Source: Thelonectria olida
Lineage: Eukaryota; Ascomycota; Sordariomycetes; Hypocreales; Nectriaceae
Assembly: GCA_020736575.1 (NCBI GenBank)
Contig: JAGPYM010000073.1
Span: forward strand, 1 to 64,000
DNA length: 64,000 bases
Direction of reading: 5' to 3'
The position numbers and the translations under genes were made by a program. The notes under the pieces are model-generated. The model made no database searches and had not been told where the DNA came from. It saw nothing but the letters and a program-made list of their open reading frames with translations. This document shows, in pieces, positions 1-10,592 of the stretch (position 1 is its first letter; each line of letters begins with the position of its first letter).

Positions 1-480
1 AGGGACATCTTCTGCTTCTGCTCGAGCTCTCGACGAGCAGCGACCAAGTTCTGATTGTCCTCCCATGCATACATAAGAGGAAGTTTTGGGTCTCAATGAC
101 TTGATCCTTTTCTCCAATCAACCTAAACGCTTCCTCGAGCTCCTTGATCTTCTCCTTGAGTGCTTCCTTGTTCTGGTTGAGGGCTAGCTCCACAATCCCC
201 TGTTGACAACTTCTTCGTCAAGCTGCTCGGCGTATCTGGATGCCAGCGCGCCCAGTTCGTTTCTGCTCGCTTGGGCTTCCAGCAGATCATTTTCCAGCTG
301 GTCACATTGGTGAATCAGGCTGTTGAGTTCTCCGGGATAGGTTTGGCAGGGCTTGTCTGGGCAAGGCAGATCGTTGGCTGGAATGAGCATAACAGATTCA
401 GTGCCCTTGCTGGCTGAGATGTCAGCGGCGATGTCGAGTCGAACCCGTCTTCGAGGCCGTTGTGCCGGCTTATGTACGTT
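1..480 (-). pseudogene. decayed coiled-coil protein fragment
   Basis: On the minus strand an open frame running down from about 480 encodes a charged segment and then a heptad-like, Glu/Leu/Gln-rich stretch (QCDQLENDLLEAQ, RYAEQLDEEV). It stops near 184. The coiled-coil character continues in another frame from about 200 to 75 (NQNKEALKEKIKELEEAF) and in a third frame to the window edge (RRELEQKQKM). This fits one coiled-coil gene broken by at least two frameshifts and cut by the window edge. I do not recognise the family; a gag-like or structural protein are both possible. No reliable start codon was found, and an undetected intron could explain one of the shifts. Confidence 0.4.
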
Positions 481-599
481 GACGACAAGCCCACAACCGT
501 ACGTGCCCTCGAGGGCACGCTTTCTTCACCTGGTTCCGCGAGCTCGCGTCCGTTTGTGGATGCGGCAAAGATCATGGAACCTTTTGGCGCATCAGATGA

Positions 600-1600
600 T
601 CATAGAATGAACTAGCTCTACGAGTCGTTCAGCCATTCAGCCGTCCAGCCGTCCAGCCGTCCAGCAGAGCTCAGCCTTGCGGACGCCGTGGTGTGGTGCG
701 ACAGAATCGTCCACGCGATGCTGTACAGCAATTATAGAGCGCGAGATTCTCGCGAGACTACTGACGTCTATGGCTAATTGATCTTTTTTCGGGCTGGGAA
801 GCCTTTATGTACTATATTCCGTTGGTTCGTCTACCTACTGGCTCTCGCTCACATTTCATCTCAGCGCGGAGCTTTGCATCGATCAGGATCTCCGAAGGGA
901 AACGGGCAGTTGGGCGTTGCGGTGAGCCGCTGGGCAGTTTACAGCACCTTCGCACCCTTCAGATGACTGTTACTACCCGAAGTAGCGCCTCGGAGTGCTC
1001 ACCGGGACACCTGAGCACTATGCACGCAACTTAACTGTACTATAGGGAGCTCGAGTTCAGCGGAAAGTTCCCGTCGCCTAATCAGTGTACTTGAGCAAGA
1101 GTCCTGGTTCGCCACAGCTCGAGCCACCTGTACACACGTACAGTACTACACTAATTATCCGTAGCAGTTTGGATACAGAATATGGGACCCCAACCATAGG
1201 ATATGGTCTCTTTGTTGTCACTGCCATTCGGTTTGTCCAAACGACCCTGCCGTGTCGCCCTCCTGTGATCTAAAGTGAACCAAATGATAGTCTCTACTCA
1301 GCAGTTTCACGATTCGCGCCTCGGAGGTGAAAACAGTGTCTGCAAGAATGCGTGACACAAGGCCTACAGCCAAGTTCATTACGAAAGCAAAGTGCTCTAT
1401 TGATCGTCGTCCAGCGAGATTCCCAGCATCAGCTATCCAGCTAGTTTACGGTAAATACAGAAACAAGAAAAAATGAGGAATTATCCCGGTGTCTTTCTCG
1501 TACCTTGAACTTCAAGAGAAAAGAAGTAGAAAAGACACAAAAAGAAAGAAAACACGAGCAAGAACAGGACTTGTCAAACAGACAGTCTACGTTTCATGTA
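600..1600. other. intergenic, no gene recognised
   Basis: About 1 kb without a convincing ORF on either strand. A small tandem repeat of an 8-base unit (ccgtccag) lies near 640-665. Nothing else was recognised. Confidence 0.5.
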
Positions 1601-1614
1601 CGGCAACGGCATCT

Positions 1615-2093
1615 CTAGAAAAATTCACTTTTCCGTACGGGAGCCTTCCCTTTCTGCTTCTTCTGAACTGGTAAATTGGGAGTGGGCGATCGATCCTCGG
1701 GCTCACGTTGTCCCTCGAGGAACTCGGTGTGCCTCTCTTCGCACCGGATGGCTGTGTTGAGAATGGCATGGTCGGCCTTCTGGATTTTCTCTCCCTTCTT
1801 CAGCACCACCTCACCTCCGAACTCTACGTCTTCTGGGATCGTCATATACTTGCCAGACTCGGTGCAGTGTACGTCTGGGTAACCACGGTTGACCCAGAAT
1901 TCCCTTACAGTCCCGCGGTCTCCCAGCATTTTCGGATATCGCCCTCGGCGGTTCTCCACTTGACCTTGACGAGGGTGTAAGGCGGCCTTCCGTTGCCGTT
2001 CGATGTTTTCTTCCAGTTTTTAGGGTAGAGACCAGACAAACCATCCGGAGAGACCACGCCCTGCAGGGTTACTATCTCGCCTCTCTTGGCCAT
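1615..2093 (-). pseudogene. hypothetical protein split by a -1 frameshift
   Basis: Two minus-strand frames join into one plausible small protein. The first starts with ATG at 2093 (MAKRGEIVTLQGVVSPDG) and stops at 1905 after KCWETAGL. From about 1914 the next frame carries REFWVNRGYPDVHC and continues to a basic C-terminus (QKKQKGKAPVRKSEFF) ending at 1615. A one-base deletion near 1908-1912 would explain the break. A 34-nt GT...AG segment lies exactly there, but splicing it puts the reading into the wrong frame. The start lies 44 bp after the stop of the neighbouring ORF at 2137-2727, so the two may have been one unit. Family not recognised. A sequencing error is possible. Confidence 0.4.
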
Positions 2094-2136
2094 AGTCTGC
2101 GGTGTTCGTCTCTCTCCTGACCGTATCTGTCTCTGT

Positions 2137-2727
2137 TCAGATCCTTGAGGCCTTCCGTGACTTCCTCCTTGCGCATAGCATCAAGGGAGAACTTAGAGGC
2201 ATTCGGAGGTCCGTGGCGAAGAAGGGCATACGGTCTTCCAAAATAGGCGACACGACACCTTCTGTATCTCCATCATCATCATCACCACGTGTGCCCCAGT
2301 CGAGTGACGGGGCCACCAATACGTCTTCCGGGTCATCGCAATCTTCGGGTGAACCTTCGATAGACGACCTGGTTGTAGCTGGGGTGGTGTCGCGCGTGCT
2401 GGACACGAAGAGGCTCTCCTCTCCTACCGACTCGGGACTTGACGAGGATGCCTCAGCTACGTTCTCATCGTCTACTTCCATTGACTCGATAATTTTGCTA
2501 AGGTTACGCTTTAAAAGAGCATTCTCGTCTAGTATCGCCTGGATTTTTTGCTTGGCTTCAGGAGTCTCGGCGTTATCAAACGCCTCATTCAGCGCCGTTA
2601 CTCTAGCTCCCACCAGACTTTTGGCAGCTTTTGTTGTAGTTTTTCCAATTCGCTTTGCGGCCTGGGGCCAGAGGTCTGGTACCGCGGCGGAGGCGCCTGA
2701 CTTTACTTGACGTCTGGTTACTGGCAT
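2137..2727 (-). CDS. hypothetical protein with short coiled coil and acidic low-complexity region
   Basis: An ATG-initiated frame of 196 residues. The N-terminus is basic (MPVTRRQVKSG) and is followed by a Lys/Arg-rich stretch around residues 25-40. Residues 45-85 could form a coiled coil (ETPEAKQKIQAILDENALLK), and residues 85-165 are Ser/Asp/Glu-rich and probably disordered. No catalytic motif is visible. The length, the low-complexity tail and the neighbouring frameshifted ORF suggest a lineage-specific or decaying gene. A spliced continuation into the downstream ORF was considered, but no donor/acceptor pair stood out. Function unknown. Confidence 0.4.
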   Translation of the reverse strand: MPVTRRQVKSGASAAVPDLWPQAAKRIGKTTTKAAKSLVGARVTALNEAFDNAETPEAKQKIQAILDENALLKRNLSKIIESMEVDDENVAEASSSSPESVGEESLFVSSTRDTTPATTRSSIEGSPEDCDDPEDVLVAPSLDWGTRGDDDDGDTEGVVSPILEDRMPFFATDLRMPLSSPLMLCARRKSRKASRI

Positions 2728-3190
2728 AATAGCTCGATGGTTCGATAGAGTTTGGTTTCTTTCCTGTTTCCTTGGAGAGATGCCATTGCCCCTTTATATC
2801 CCTAATCGCCACGGTTGTTTTCCTGTGGGTTGGACGGTGTCGTCCAGAAATGATCCGAGGTCTACATCCAAATGCGATCCAGCATGCGACCGGATCATTC
2901 CAGCGCATCAGAGGTCAGTTCTGATCTGACCGCTGACCCGTCACGGGGAACTTTAGGATGGGAATAAAACTACTGTACATACAGTACAGTACATCATCAC
3001 AACGTAAATGGTTCAATGTAGCCTGCATGTAGTATCGAGTCGAGAGTGTTTAGCCGCTGCAGACCAGTCCCATTCGGGTCCATTACCAACCAACCCTTTG
3101 CCTCGTCGTGTCACGGTGGCCGAGAACGAACTTGACAAGGAAACCGGGCCGTTGGCCAAATGACCTCAAAACAGGAGGACTAGGTTCTGT
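2728..3190. other. intergenic, between hypothetical gene and LINE tail
   Basis: No ORF recognised. It contains the short palindromic repeat tacatacagtacagtacat near 2975-2993. It ends at the 3' tail of the LINE. Confidence 0.4.
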
Positions 3191-3213
3191 ATACAATACA
3201 ATACAATACAATT
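3191..3213 (-). repeat. pentameric 3' tail of LINE copy 1
   Basis: Four copies of an atacaatac-type unit precede the conserved LINE terminus (ttattacgcccggcggctt). On the element strand this reads taataaattgtattgtattg. The same tail ends LINE copies at about 14790, 55938 and 35653. Confidence 0.85.
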
Positions 3214-3532
3214 TATTACGCCCGGCGGCTTGAACCGAAAGGGCACTGATTACTAATATACACATACATAGCTCAAATTGTGTCTTGGTCTCCTCAAGCC
3301 CATACCATGCTCTTGTCGTGCTTATGCATTCTCATTTGCTCTCTCCTTTTCTACGGATTCCCGTGGGTTAGTATTATTATTAGCGAACTAGCTTGAAGCC
3401 TATTCTCCAAGTGTTCAGTGTCCTATCTACGGCGGCTGAAGCGGCGTTCGCCTTTGCTGGCACGGGGTGAGGGTAAGTTAGGTTGGGAAGAGTGGGTTAG
3501 TGGGGTAATAGGTCCGAGTCTGTCTCTCTTCA

Positions 3533-6500
3533 TTAACTTGCATCAAGGCGGCCCGTGGCCAATGCAAACCGGATCGTTGCTCGCACAGCTTCCAAGTTTG
3601 GTGTCCATTTTTGGTTGTCAGAAGGTGACTTCCCTCCAAGATAGAAGGAGATGTTGCCTCTCCGGGTGTCAGTGCACTGAAGCATCTCCGTGCGGTATGC
3701 CGTCCACTTTTGGCATCGGAAGAGAAAGTGTTCAACTGTCTCTCTCGCTCGTCCACAATCGCACCAGTCCGATGGCACCGCTTTGACGTGGAAGAGGTAT
3801 GCATTCAATCTCGCTATACCTGTTCTCAACTGAGCAAGCACACTGGCTTCCTTCCACGATAGTTGGTCATAGAGTTGTTTTGTGTGCTTACCCGGTAGTG
3901 CTGCATCGACTCGTTTGGAGTGTTTTCCAACTTTCTCTGGCAGTGACCAATTAGTATTCACTTTAGACCGTGCAGTGCTGAGCGTTGTGGATTGCATGCT
4001 GGGGAATTGCTTTTCAGGGGTAGCTCCCTGCTGTGTTGCTTTCCGAGCCTCGTCCTTGGCAAGCTTCAAGAGCCTGTTTTCGTCGCTAGAGGGAAGCCAT
4101 AAGATCCTCAACACGTTTCCATCCTTTCGGAGCTCCTTAACAGAATCGTAGATGCAGCGTATATATTCTTGACCCGACTGCTGGCGAGGTTGCTTGACTG
4201 CAAGCGCGGCAACTTTGTTACTCGTCATCAGTGCGATGCTGCGGTGTCGAAGCTTTGGTATGGTTCGTCTTAGTGCATATGCCATTGCTGCCAGCTCTGC
4301 GCTGTACGGGTTCTGCTCTGTTCTCATGCCAAGAGTAAACGAGAAAGTCACGAGCTCTGGCCCGCCTCGTACCGCTGCTGATATCTGGACTGCTCCACCA
4401 ACACCTACTACATCGTTCCGAGCAGAGCTGCTCACCGCGATGCGTATGGCCCAGCCTGCTTCCGCCTCTTTCGCTGCTGCCTCATCAGTGATAGCTTCTA
4501 CTCGTTCTTCCCATGGCGATAGCGTGAGAGGCTGAATGGTTTCCAGCTGCTCCATTGGTATGTCCCTTAGTGTTGTCGCTACCTGGTAGAGAGGTGATCG
4601 ATATAACTTTCGGAATAGTCGTATGCGGGATGTCAACCTGCGAAACGGGTTGGTGTCGGGCAATGTGTGGATATCTGTCCACATCTTAATCGCTCTCCTC
4701 CAAAACCGTTGCCCGGCTGGGACGATGTGAGCTTCTGCTTCTGCCACGCTTGTCGCTACAGTATTGAACGTCCCCACGATTGCCTGTGCCCCTGCTCTCT
4801 GAACCCTGTTGATCGGTGCCATGAGTCTGTCTATGAACCTGTGCATCCACACATTGGACGCATAGTCCACCACCGGGGCTACGGTAGCTGTGAACAATTG
4901 CCTTGCTGTTGCTGGCGACAGGCCCCTCAACCTCTTCAGTTCCATTGCTGCTACTAGCCCCTTGGAAGCAGCTCTTGCGATGTGTTCCTTGTACTTGAGC
5001 CCGGCGTCCATGACGACTCCTAGAATCTTGACATGGTGTTTCGGTTGCACTGTCTGTCCTTTGATTGTGAACGGCTCGGAGTCGGACTTGTAGTCTTTCC
5101 GGGTAAAGTGGATGATTGCCGTCTTGCTCGCCTCAAACGTCGCACCGCTCCTCCTCTCCCAGTCCAATGCGTCCTTGATAATTGATTCGACTTCCTTGCG
5201 GTTGTTGTGTGCCGTTGGACCTGAGACCCAGGCCGTGAAATCGTCCACGAATGCGATCGCGCCTCTGTTGCTGTCGATCCGCCGCTGGACCAAATCCGCA
5301 TTGAAGAAGAGAAACAGGATTGGAGACAGCGGAGAGCCTTGTGGGAGACCAGCTTGCGGTAATTCTCGAACCTCTGATGACTCGCCGTTGATTAGAATCG
5401 TTGCTGTGCGGTTTGAGCAGAATGCTTCTACCCATCGAAGTAGCTTCTCCGGGATGCCACGTGCTTTCATTCTCTGGAGCAGCCTTTCCTTGCAAACTCC
5501 ATTGTATGCCCCCTTGACATCGAAACTGGCGAGACTCACCACCAGTCGACGTCGCCAAGCGATATAGATCTGTTCCTGCAATAGCAGAAGCGCTTGTTCC
5601 GCCGACCGCCGTTTGCGGGCTCCAAAGTGGTTCGTCGGGAGTAACCCGTACGTTTCCACAGCATGTGAGATCCTTTCAGCCACAACCGATTCCAATACTT
5701 TGCCAAGGGTGGCGAGCAGTGAGATCGGCCGCCAGGCTCTGGCCATCGTGTAGTCCTCTTTATCAGGCTTTTTAAGCGGTATGATCTTTGCATGCCTCCA
5801 CTGGTCAGGCAGCGTTCTCTCCTCCAAGGACGCACAGAAAATGGACATCACCCAATGCTTGACTACTGGCCACACCTGCTTCCACACCGCCACTGGTAAT
5901 CCATCTTCCCCAGGCGCCTTCCATGACTTTGCTGCGAATAGTTGTCGTTCCACCTCCTCCAGTGTGATGTCGGGTATCACTACTGGGGCTCTCTGAGGCC
6001 TAGTGCCTTCGTCGTCGATGTCGTTCGGCAAGGGAGGAAAGAACGTGGACAGCAGCTCTTCTGCTTGTTCCCTGTGGTTCGTCGTAGCTGTCCCATCAGC
6101 CCTGACCAGCTGCGGTACTTTGCCAAACGCCGCATCATCTCCCGACTTCAGGTATTTAGCTGCCTCCCAGATGTTGTCGTTATCCGCAAGAAACTCGTTC
6201 CAGTGCTTCTTCTTTTGCTGCCTGATGGCACTATGATACTGCTTCGCAGCCCCTTTTGCCATCTCCTCCAGTTCCGTCCTGATTCTCCCTGCCCGTCTCT
6301 CGGTTCGAGAACGGTTCCTCCAGTACGTATATATTTGGCGAAGCTGTGTCAGATCCGTCGTCCACCATCGTTTGGCGTACGGCGATGGCTTGGCTTTTGG
6401 TGTCAGGGAGTGAACCGCCTCCGTAACCACCGACATCAACTTATCAGTCTTCTGTTGCACTGTGCCTTCCAATGGCGTTGTCTGCAGCGCGCCTGCAATT

Positions 6501-7291
6501 CTTGCGTTGATTTCTTTCCAAGGCGCATTCTTCAAGAGAAGTCGTTCCTGCTGTTTTGGTGCGGGGACCGAGATATCGAAGATCGTGTCAATCGCCCGAT
6601 GATCCGAACCGTGTTCCGTCCCGTGTATCGCGCATTTGACGGTCAAGGCCGTCAACTCCTCCGAAGCCAGGGCCAAGTCGACCGTTGTTTCAAAGTCTCC
6701 GCCACTCCACGTCTTCGTTCCTCTGGGAAGCAAGCTGGTGAGACCAAGATCGTACATAAAGTCAATAATCTGGTCCGCTTCGCCCTGTCTTACTAACGAA
6801 ACATCGTCTCCTCCCCATAGCTGGTCGTGCCGGTTGAAGTCTCCAACAACCACCACATCCACAACCCTGCCTGCATCTCTTCTCGTATCTATGATCACCT
6901 GGCGTAAGGCATCGCAGGTGTCTCGTAGAGCCTGAGCGTCTCCTCCTGGTACATAAACTGATACCACCAGGACCAGCCTCTCAGGGAGCCGTAAGACAGC
7001 TGCCGTCATGTCCGGTGATTCTATCGGTATCTGCTCCGCCTCCACATCCTTGTTCACCCACAACATGCTCCGAATCGCCCATCTGCTATCCCTCCAAATT
7101 GTAGGGACCATCTTGATCCATTTGGGGTGTCCCATGGGGACTGTAAGTAGTTTGCCGTCGATTTTCCGTGCCTGTGGTTCTTGGATCGCAATAACTGCAA
7201 AGTCTTGGAGTTGCTCGTCGTTCATTAGGCTCTCGTGTACCATATCCTGTTTTCGCACATTTAGTTGTATTACCTGAAACATCCTACTCAT
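3533..7291 (-). CDS. LINE copy 1 ORF2: APE endonuclease, reverse transcriptase, degenerate RNase H
   Basis: Nicks target DNA and reverse-transcribes the element RNA. The start at 7291 ([11 protein letters not shown]) is preferred over the longer open frame because this ATG overlaps the ORF1 stop and the protein begins at the endonuclease domain; it gives 1252 residues. Endonuclease motifs are [26 protein letters not shown] and HGSDHRAI. Reverse-transcriptase motifs are [23 protein letters not shown] and an FVDD box ([11 protein letters not shown]) in place of YADD. A C-terminal RNase H-like fold keeps the ELAA helix, but the usual TDS aspartate appears as TSN, so cleavage activity is doubtful. 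A Cys/His motif ([17 protein letters not shown]) closes the protein. No premature stop is seen. Confidence 0.93.
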   Translation of the reverse strand: MSRMFQVIQLNVRKQDMVHESLMNDEQLQDFAVIAIQEPQARKIDGKLLTVPMGHPKWIKMVPTIWRDSRWAIRSMLWVNKDVEAEQIPIESPDMTAAVLRLPERLVLVVSVYVPGGDAQALRDTCDALRQVIIDTRRDAGRVVDVVVVGDFNRHDQLWGGDDVSLVRQGEADQIIDFMYDLGLTSLLPRGTKTWSGGDFETTVDLALASEELTALTVKCAIHGTEHGSDHRAIDTIFDISVPAPKQQERLLLKNAPWKEINARIAGALQTTPLEGTVQQKTDKLMSVVTEAVHSLTPKAKPSPYAKRWWTTDLTQLRQIYTYWRNRSRTERRAGRIRTELEEMAKGAAKQYHSAIRQQKKKHWNEFLADNDNIWEAAKYLKSGDDAAFGKVPQLVRADGTATTNHREQAEELLSTFFPPLPNDIDDEGTRPQRAPVVIPDITLEEVERQLFAAKSWKAPGEDGLPVAVWKQVWPVVKHWVMSIFCASLEERTLPDQWRHAKIIPLKKPDKEDYTMARAWRPISLLATLGKVLESVVAERISHAVETYGLLPTNHFGARKRRSAEQALLLLQEQIYIAWRRRLVVSLASFDVKGAYNGVCKERLLQRMKARGIPEKLLRWVEAFCSNRTATILINGESSEVRELPQAGLPQGSPLSPILFLFFNADLVQRRIDSNRGAIAFVDDFTAWVSGPTAHNNRKEVESIIKDALDWERRSGATFEASKTAIIHFTRKDYKSDSEPFTIKGQTVQPKHHVKILGVVMDAGLKYKEHIARAASKGLVAAMELKRLRGLSPATARQLFTATVAPVVDYASNVWMHRFIDRLMAPINRVQRAGAQAIVGTFNTVATSVAEAEAHIVPAGQRFWRRAIKMWTDIHTLPDTNPFRRLTSRIRLFRKLYRSPLYQVATTLRDIPMEQLETIQPLTLSPWEERVEAITDEAAAKEAEAGWAIRIAVSSSARNDVVGVGGAVQISAAVRGGPELVTFSFTLGMRTEQNPYSAELAAMAYALRRTIPKLRHRSIALMTSNKVAALAVKQPRQQSGQEYIRCIYDSVKELRKDGNVLRILWLPSSDENRLLKLAKDEARKATQQGATPEKQFPSMQSTTLSTARSKVNTNWSLPEKVGKHSKRVDAALPGKHTKQLYDQLSWKEASVLAQLRTGIARLNAYLFHVKAVPSDWCDCGRARETVEHFLFRCQKWTAYRTEMLQCTDTRRGNISFYLGGKSPSDNQKWTPNLEAVRATIRFALATGRLDAS

Positions 7292-8594
7292 GCCGGGTAG
7301 GATAGAGTTTCGGGCAGCTTCTGCTGAACGCCTCATGCGGCCCGCTGCAGTGCGCACACTTGGGTATCTGCACCTGGCACTCACTGTGATGGTGGCCTTC
7401 AGCGGCGCACCTTGCACATACCCGATTCTTGCTGCACGAGAATGCCTTATGACCAAACTCTTGGCAATTATAGCATTGTTCCGGTCCGGTTCTCCGCTCG
7501 AATACACTAGTACATGCCGATTCACCTGCGACCAGAAAGTACCGTTCCTGCAAGAGTCTCCTGGCGTCGCTGTTTTTAGTAAGGTATACTACCATCGATC
7601 CATATGCCTTGGGGTTGATCTTTCGACTTAACCAGGCCACCTTGGCAATCTGGATTTCATTCTCCTGGCTCAAGGCTTCCATTGCTCCAGGGAGGACCTT
7701 ACATTCCTGGTCGAAAACTGCCGTACGGTTCATGTTGTCAACTTTGACTGGGTACAGTTGGTCTCGAAGGACTCTTGCCCCTGGGGCCTTCTTAGCCTCG
7801 AGAATGGTCTTGATCTTCTGCATTTCTTCCTCGTTCCTACTAATGATCCTTAGGCGGTTGGCGTTCCGTCCATCTCTGGTTACTGCGACGCATCGCCAGC
7901 TAAGTTGATCGCTAGACGTTCGCATTTCCTGTTCAACGGTCTTGCGAATCATTGCCGGTGTAGCGTCTCCAATATGATCCTCGGGCACCCTGGATGTGTC
8001 CACTGTACAGAACACCGGTTCTGGAGTTGCCGATCGGACGGTAGATGGAGATTGGCTGGGAATACTGATGGGTGTCATTCTGGCCGCGTCTGCATATGTC
8101 CGGCCCGGCGATCGTGGTGCCTGAGCCTTGTTCAGTGTATCCAGCTGTAGTCGGGTCTGCTCCAGCTCGCCGCAAACCTGAGTAAGCTGCTCTCGGACTT
8201 GTGATAATTCTTGCGCCATCTGGGCCGTAGTCCTAGTAACTTCCTCAGCCATGCGGTCACTAAGTTTGGCAAACTCGAGCCGAAACTCCGCCTTCATCGA
8301 TTCCATTCTCTTATTGAAATCCTGTTCTAAGAGTCGTTTCAGGCTCTGGGTCGCCTCGATCATGCTGCCAGCTGCCTTGGGCGTGGCCCGTTTCTTAGCT
8401 CGGGTATGACTCGGAGCTCCCTCACTGCTCTCCTCTTCCTGCCATTCCATATCACCTTTTTGCTGCTCGTTTTCCAACGCCCTCGTCGTTCTGGTCCTTT
8501 TACGCAGGGGACGATGATATCCCCCGCCCGGAACATCCGGTTCGCCTTCCATGACGACAATGACGTCTGATGCGGGGTTCGCAACAACAGACAT
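7284..8594 (-). CDS. LINE copy 1 ORF1: gag-like RNA-binding protein with CCHC knuckles
   Basis: A 436-residue protein expected to coat the retrotransposon RNA. The N-terminus is basic and disordered. Residues about 85-165 form a predicted coiled coil ([17 protein letters not shown] onward), probably for multimerisation. Two classical CX2CX4HX4C knuckles sit at the C-terminus ([14 protein letters not shown] and [14 protein letters not shown]), followed by a third, variant one ([15 protein letters not shown]). The stop overlaps the ORF2 start as ATGAGTAG, so ORF2 is probably translated by termination-reinitiation. It is closely similar along its whole length to the ORF1 of LINE copy 2. Confidence 0.92.
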   Translation of the reverse strand: MSVVANPASDVIVVMEGEPDVPGGGYHRPLRKRTRTTRALENEQQKGDMEWQEEESSEGAPSHTRAKKRATPKAAGSMIEATQSLKRLLEQDFNKRMESMKAEFRLEFAKLSDRMAEEVTRTTAQMAQELSQVREQLTQVCGELEQTRLQLDTLNKAQAPRSPGRTYADAARMTPISIPSQSPSTVRSATPEPVFCTVDTSRVPEDHIGDATPAMIRKTVEQEMRTSSDQLSWRCVAVTRDGRNANRLRIISRNEEEMQKIKTILEAKKAPGARVLRDQLYPVKVDNMNRTAVFDQECKVLPGAMEALSQENEIQIAKVAWLSRKINPKAYGSMVVYLTKNSDARRLLQERYFLVAGESACTSVFERRTGPEQCYNCQEFGHKAFSCSKNRVCARCAAEGHHHSECQVQIPKCAHCSGPHEAFSRSCPKLYPTRHE

Positions 8595-8705
8595 CCGCCA
8601 AAGGCCTGAATCTCCGCCAAACGGCCACCAGGTATTTCAGAAGTTATAAAGAAGATAAATAATTAGATTTCGAGAGATTTCGAGTTTTGTTCGCTCTGGC
8701 GCTTA

Positions 8706-9116
8706 CAGTTTTGGGCATAATTAGCTTCCTATTTTACTAAGCACCAAAGTGTATTCGGGCCCAGTAGCTTACATAATACTGTGCTAATAAAATCACTTTA
8801 CACTGTATGTACATGGAATGACTTAATAGAAGAAGGCATAATCCAAAATTGGCCTAAAATAGTAAGTCGTACTAGTCACTGTCTATTTTTAATGGATACT
8901 GTAATCCGTATACAGTGCTTACACACTGTGCATGTTGACGTCACTCCATTTTGTTCGGACCACAGTGCAGGGCTGGAACTGGGTACAAGGCTGACTGACA
9001 TCATCAGGTGCATTTTAGAGGTATACAGTGTGTGGTTTTGGGATTAACTCTATGTGGGGCTCTGATACAATTTTAGAGATGGTGCGTGAAGAGGAAGCTA
9101 ATTATGCCCCAAACTG
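8706..9116. mobile_element. 411-bp MITE with TA target duplication, Tc1/mariner-pogo type
   Basis: The ends are 25-bp inverted repeats differing at one base: cagttttgggcataattagc at the left, and the reverse complement of gctaattatgccccaaactg at the right. Both are bounded by TA (8704-8705 and 9117-9118). The CAGT terminus and TA duplication are typical of Tc1/mariner and pogo elements. The interior has no long ORF, so it must move in trans. The complete pogo element at 45.7 kb has unrelated termini (ccatccagg) and is not its obvious donor. It lies exactly between the 5' ends of two head-to-head LINEs. Confidence 0.8.
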
Positions 9117-9281
9117 TACATGTACGCAATTCAATTACCCCATTGTACCCTAGTCGGATTGTTGCTAGATAAGATGGATGGGGAATATTTCCAAGGAACT
9201 CCTGGAAATATTATTATTTATCTTCTTTACAACTTTTGAAATACTTGGTGATCGCTTGGCGGAGATTCAGGCCTTTGGCGG

Positions 9282-10592
9282 ATGTCTGGTGTTGCGAACC
9301 CCGCATCAGACGTCATTGTCGTCATGGAAGGCGAACCCGATGTTCCGGGCGGGGGATATCATCGTCCCCAGCGCAAAAGGACCAGAACGGCGAGGGCGTT
9401 GGAATCCGACCAGAAAAAAGGTGATGTGGAATGGCAGGAAGAGGAGAGCAGTGAGGGAGCTCCGAGCCAGACCCGAGCTAAGAAACGGGCCACGCCTAAA
9501 GCAGCTGGCAGCATGATCGAGCTTACCCAGAGCCTGAAACGACTCTTGGAACAAGATTTTAACAAGAGAGTGGAATCGATGAAGGCGGAGTTCCAGCTAG
9601 AGTTCACCAAGCTCAGTGAGCGCATGGCTGAGGAAGTGACCAGGGCCACGGCCCAGATGGCACAAGAATTATTGCAAGTCCGAGAGCAACTTACCCAGGT
9701 TTGCAGCGAGCTGGAGCAGACCCGACTGCAGCTGGATACACTGAACAAGGCTGAAGCACCGCGATCGCCAGGTCGAACATACGCAGACGCAGCTAGAATG
9801 ACACCCGTCAGCATGTCTAACCAATCCTCATCTACGGCCCCATCGGCAACTCCAGAACCAGTGTTCTGCACAGTGGACACATCCAGAGTGCCTGAGGATC
9901 ACATTGGAGACGCTACGCCAGCAATGATCCGCAAAACCGTTGAACTGGAAATGCGAACGTCCAGTGACCAACCTCACTTGCGATGCGTGGCGGTGACCAG
10001 AGATGGACGGAACGCCAGCCGCCTCAGAGTCGTTAGTAGGAACGAAGAAGAAATGCAAAAGATTAAAACCATTCTCGAAGCCAGGAAGGCCCCAGGCGCA
10101 AGAGTCCTTCGAGACCAGCTGTACCCAGTCAAAGTTGACAACGTGAACCGTACGGCCGTTTTCGACCAAGAATTCAAGGCCCTCCCTGGAGCAATAGAAG
10201 CGTTGAACCAGGAGAATGGAGTTCAGATTGCCAAAGTGGCCTGGTTAAGTCGAAAGGTCAACCCCAAGGCATATGGGTCTATGGTGGTGTATCTTACAAA
10301 AAACAGCGATGCTAGGAGACTACTACAGGAAGGCTACTTTTTAGTAGCGGGCGAGTCGGCATGTACGAGTGTATTTGAGCGGATGACCGGACCGGAGCAA
10401 TGCTATAACTGCCAAGAGCTCGGCCATAAGGCATTCTCGTGCAGCAAGAATCGGATATGTGCAAGGTGCGCCGGTGAAGGTCACCATCACAGTGAGTGCC
10501 AGGTGCAGATACCCAAGTGTGCTCTCTGTGGCGGGCCGCACGAGTCGTTCAGCAGGAACTGCCCAAAACTATACCCTAGGCGGCATGAGTAA
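9282..10592 (+). CDS. LINE copy 2 ORF1: gag-like RNA-binding protein
   Basis: A 436-residue protein, the same length as the copy 1 ORF1. It has a basic N-terminus, a coiled coil at about residues 85-165, and two C-terminal CCHC knuckles ([28 protein letters not shown]) plus a variant third ([15 protein letters not shown]). It begins at an ATG about 70 bp after the start of homology between the two LINEs. The stop TAA at 10590-10592 overlaps the ORF2 ATG at 10585 (ATGAGTAA). No disabling change is seen. Confidence 0.92.
   Translation: MSGVANPASDVIVVMEGEPDVPGGGYHRPQRKRTRTARALESDQKKGDVEWQEEESSEGAPSQTRAKKRATPKAAGSMIELTQSLKRLLEQDFNKRVESMKAEFQLEFTKLSERMAEEVTRATAQMAQELLQVREQLTQVCSELEQTRLQLDTLNKAEAPRSPGRTYADAARMTPVSMSNQSSSTAPSATPEPVFCTVDTSRVPEDHIGDATPAMIRKTVELEMRTSSDQPHLRCVAVTRDGRNASRLRVVSRNEEEMQKIKTILEARKAPGARVLRDQLYPVKVDNVNRTAVFDQEFKALPGAIEALNQENGVQIAKVAWLSRKVNPKAYGSMVVYLTKNSDARRLLQEGYFLVAGESACTSVFERMTGPEQCYNCQELGHKAFSCSKNRICARCAGEGHHHSECQVQIPKCALCGGPHESFSRNCPKLYPRRHE

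Larger units (their letters stand above)
3191..8663 (-). mobile_element. LINE copy 1, Tad-like non-LTR retrotransposon, near full length
   Basis: A two-ORF non-LTR retrotransposon read on the minus strand. ORF1 (8594 to 7284) is a gag-like protein with zinc knuckles. ORF2 (7291 to 3533) is an endonuclease/reverse transcriptase. The 3' UTR runs from 3532 to about 3214 and ends in a (TATTG)n tail at 3191-3213 rather than poly-A. Homology with LINE copy 2 persists upstream of ORF1 to about 8663, which I take as the minimum 5' end. Both ORFs are open, so this copy may be competent or only recently inactive. No target-site duplication could be assigned with confidence. Clade assignment (Tad1-like, fungal) rests on the ORF layout and domain order. 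Confidence 0.9.

Noticed and set aside
5942..6796. 284-codon plus-strand ORF and many similar ones antisense to the LINEs
   Set aside because: They lie wholly inside ORF1/ORF2 on the opposite strand, have no domain, and are explained as shadow frames of GC-rich coding sequence.
7292..7525. Longer ORF2 start in LINE copy 1 (and 10459 in copy 2)
   Set aside because: The extra residues are only the zinc-knuckle DNA read in another frame; the endonuclease begins at the overlapping ATG.
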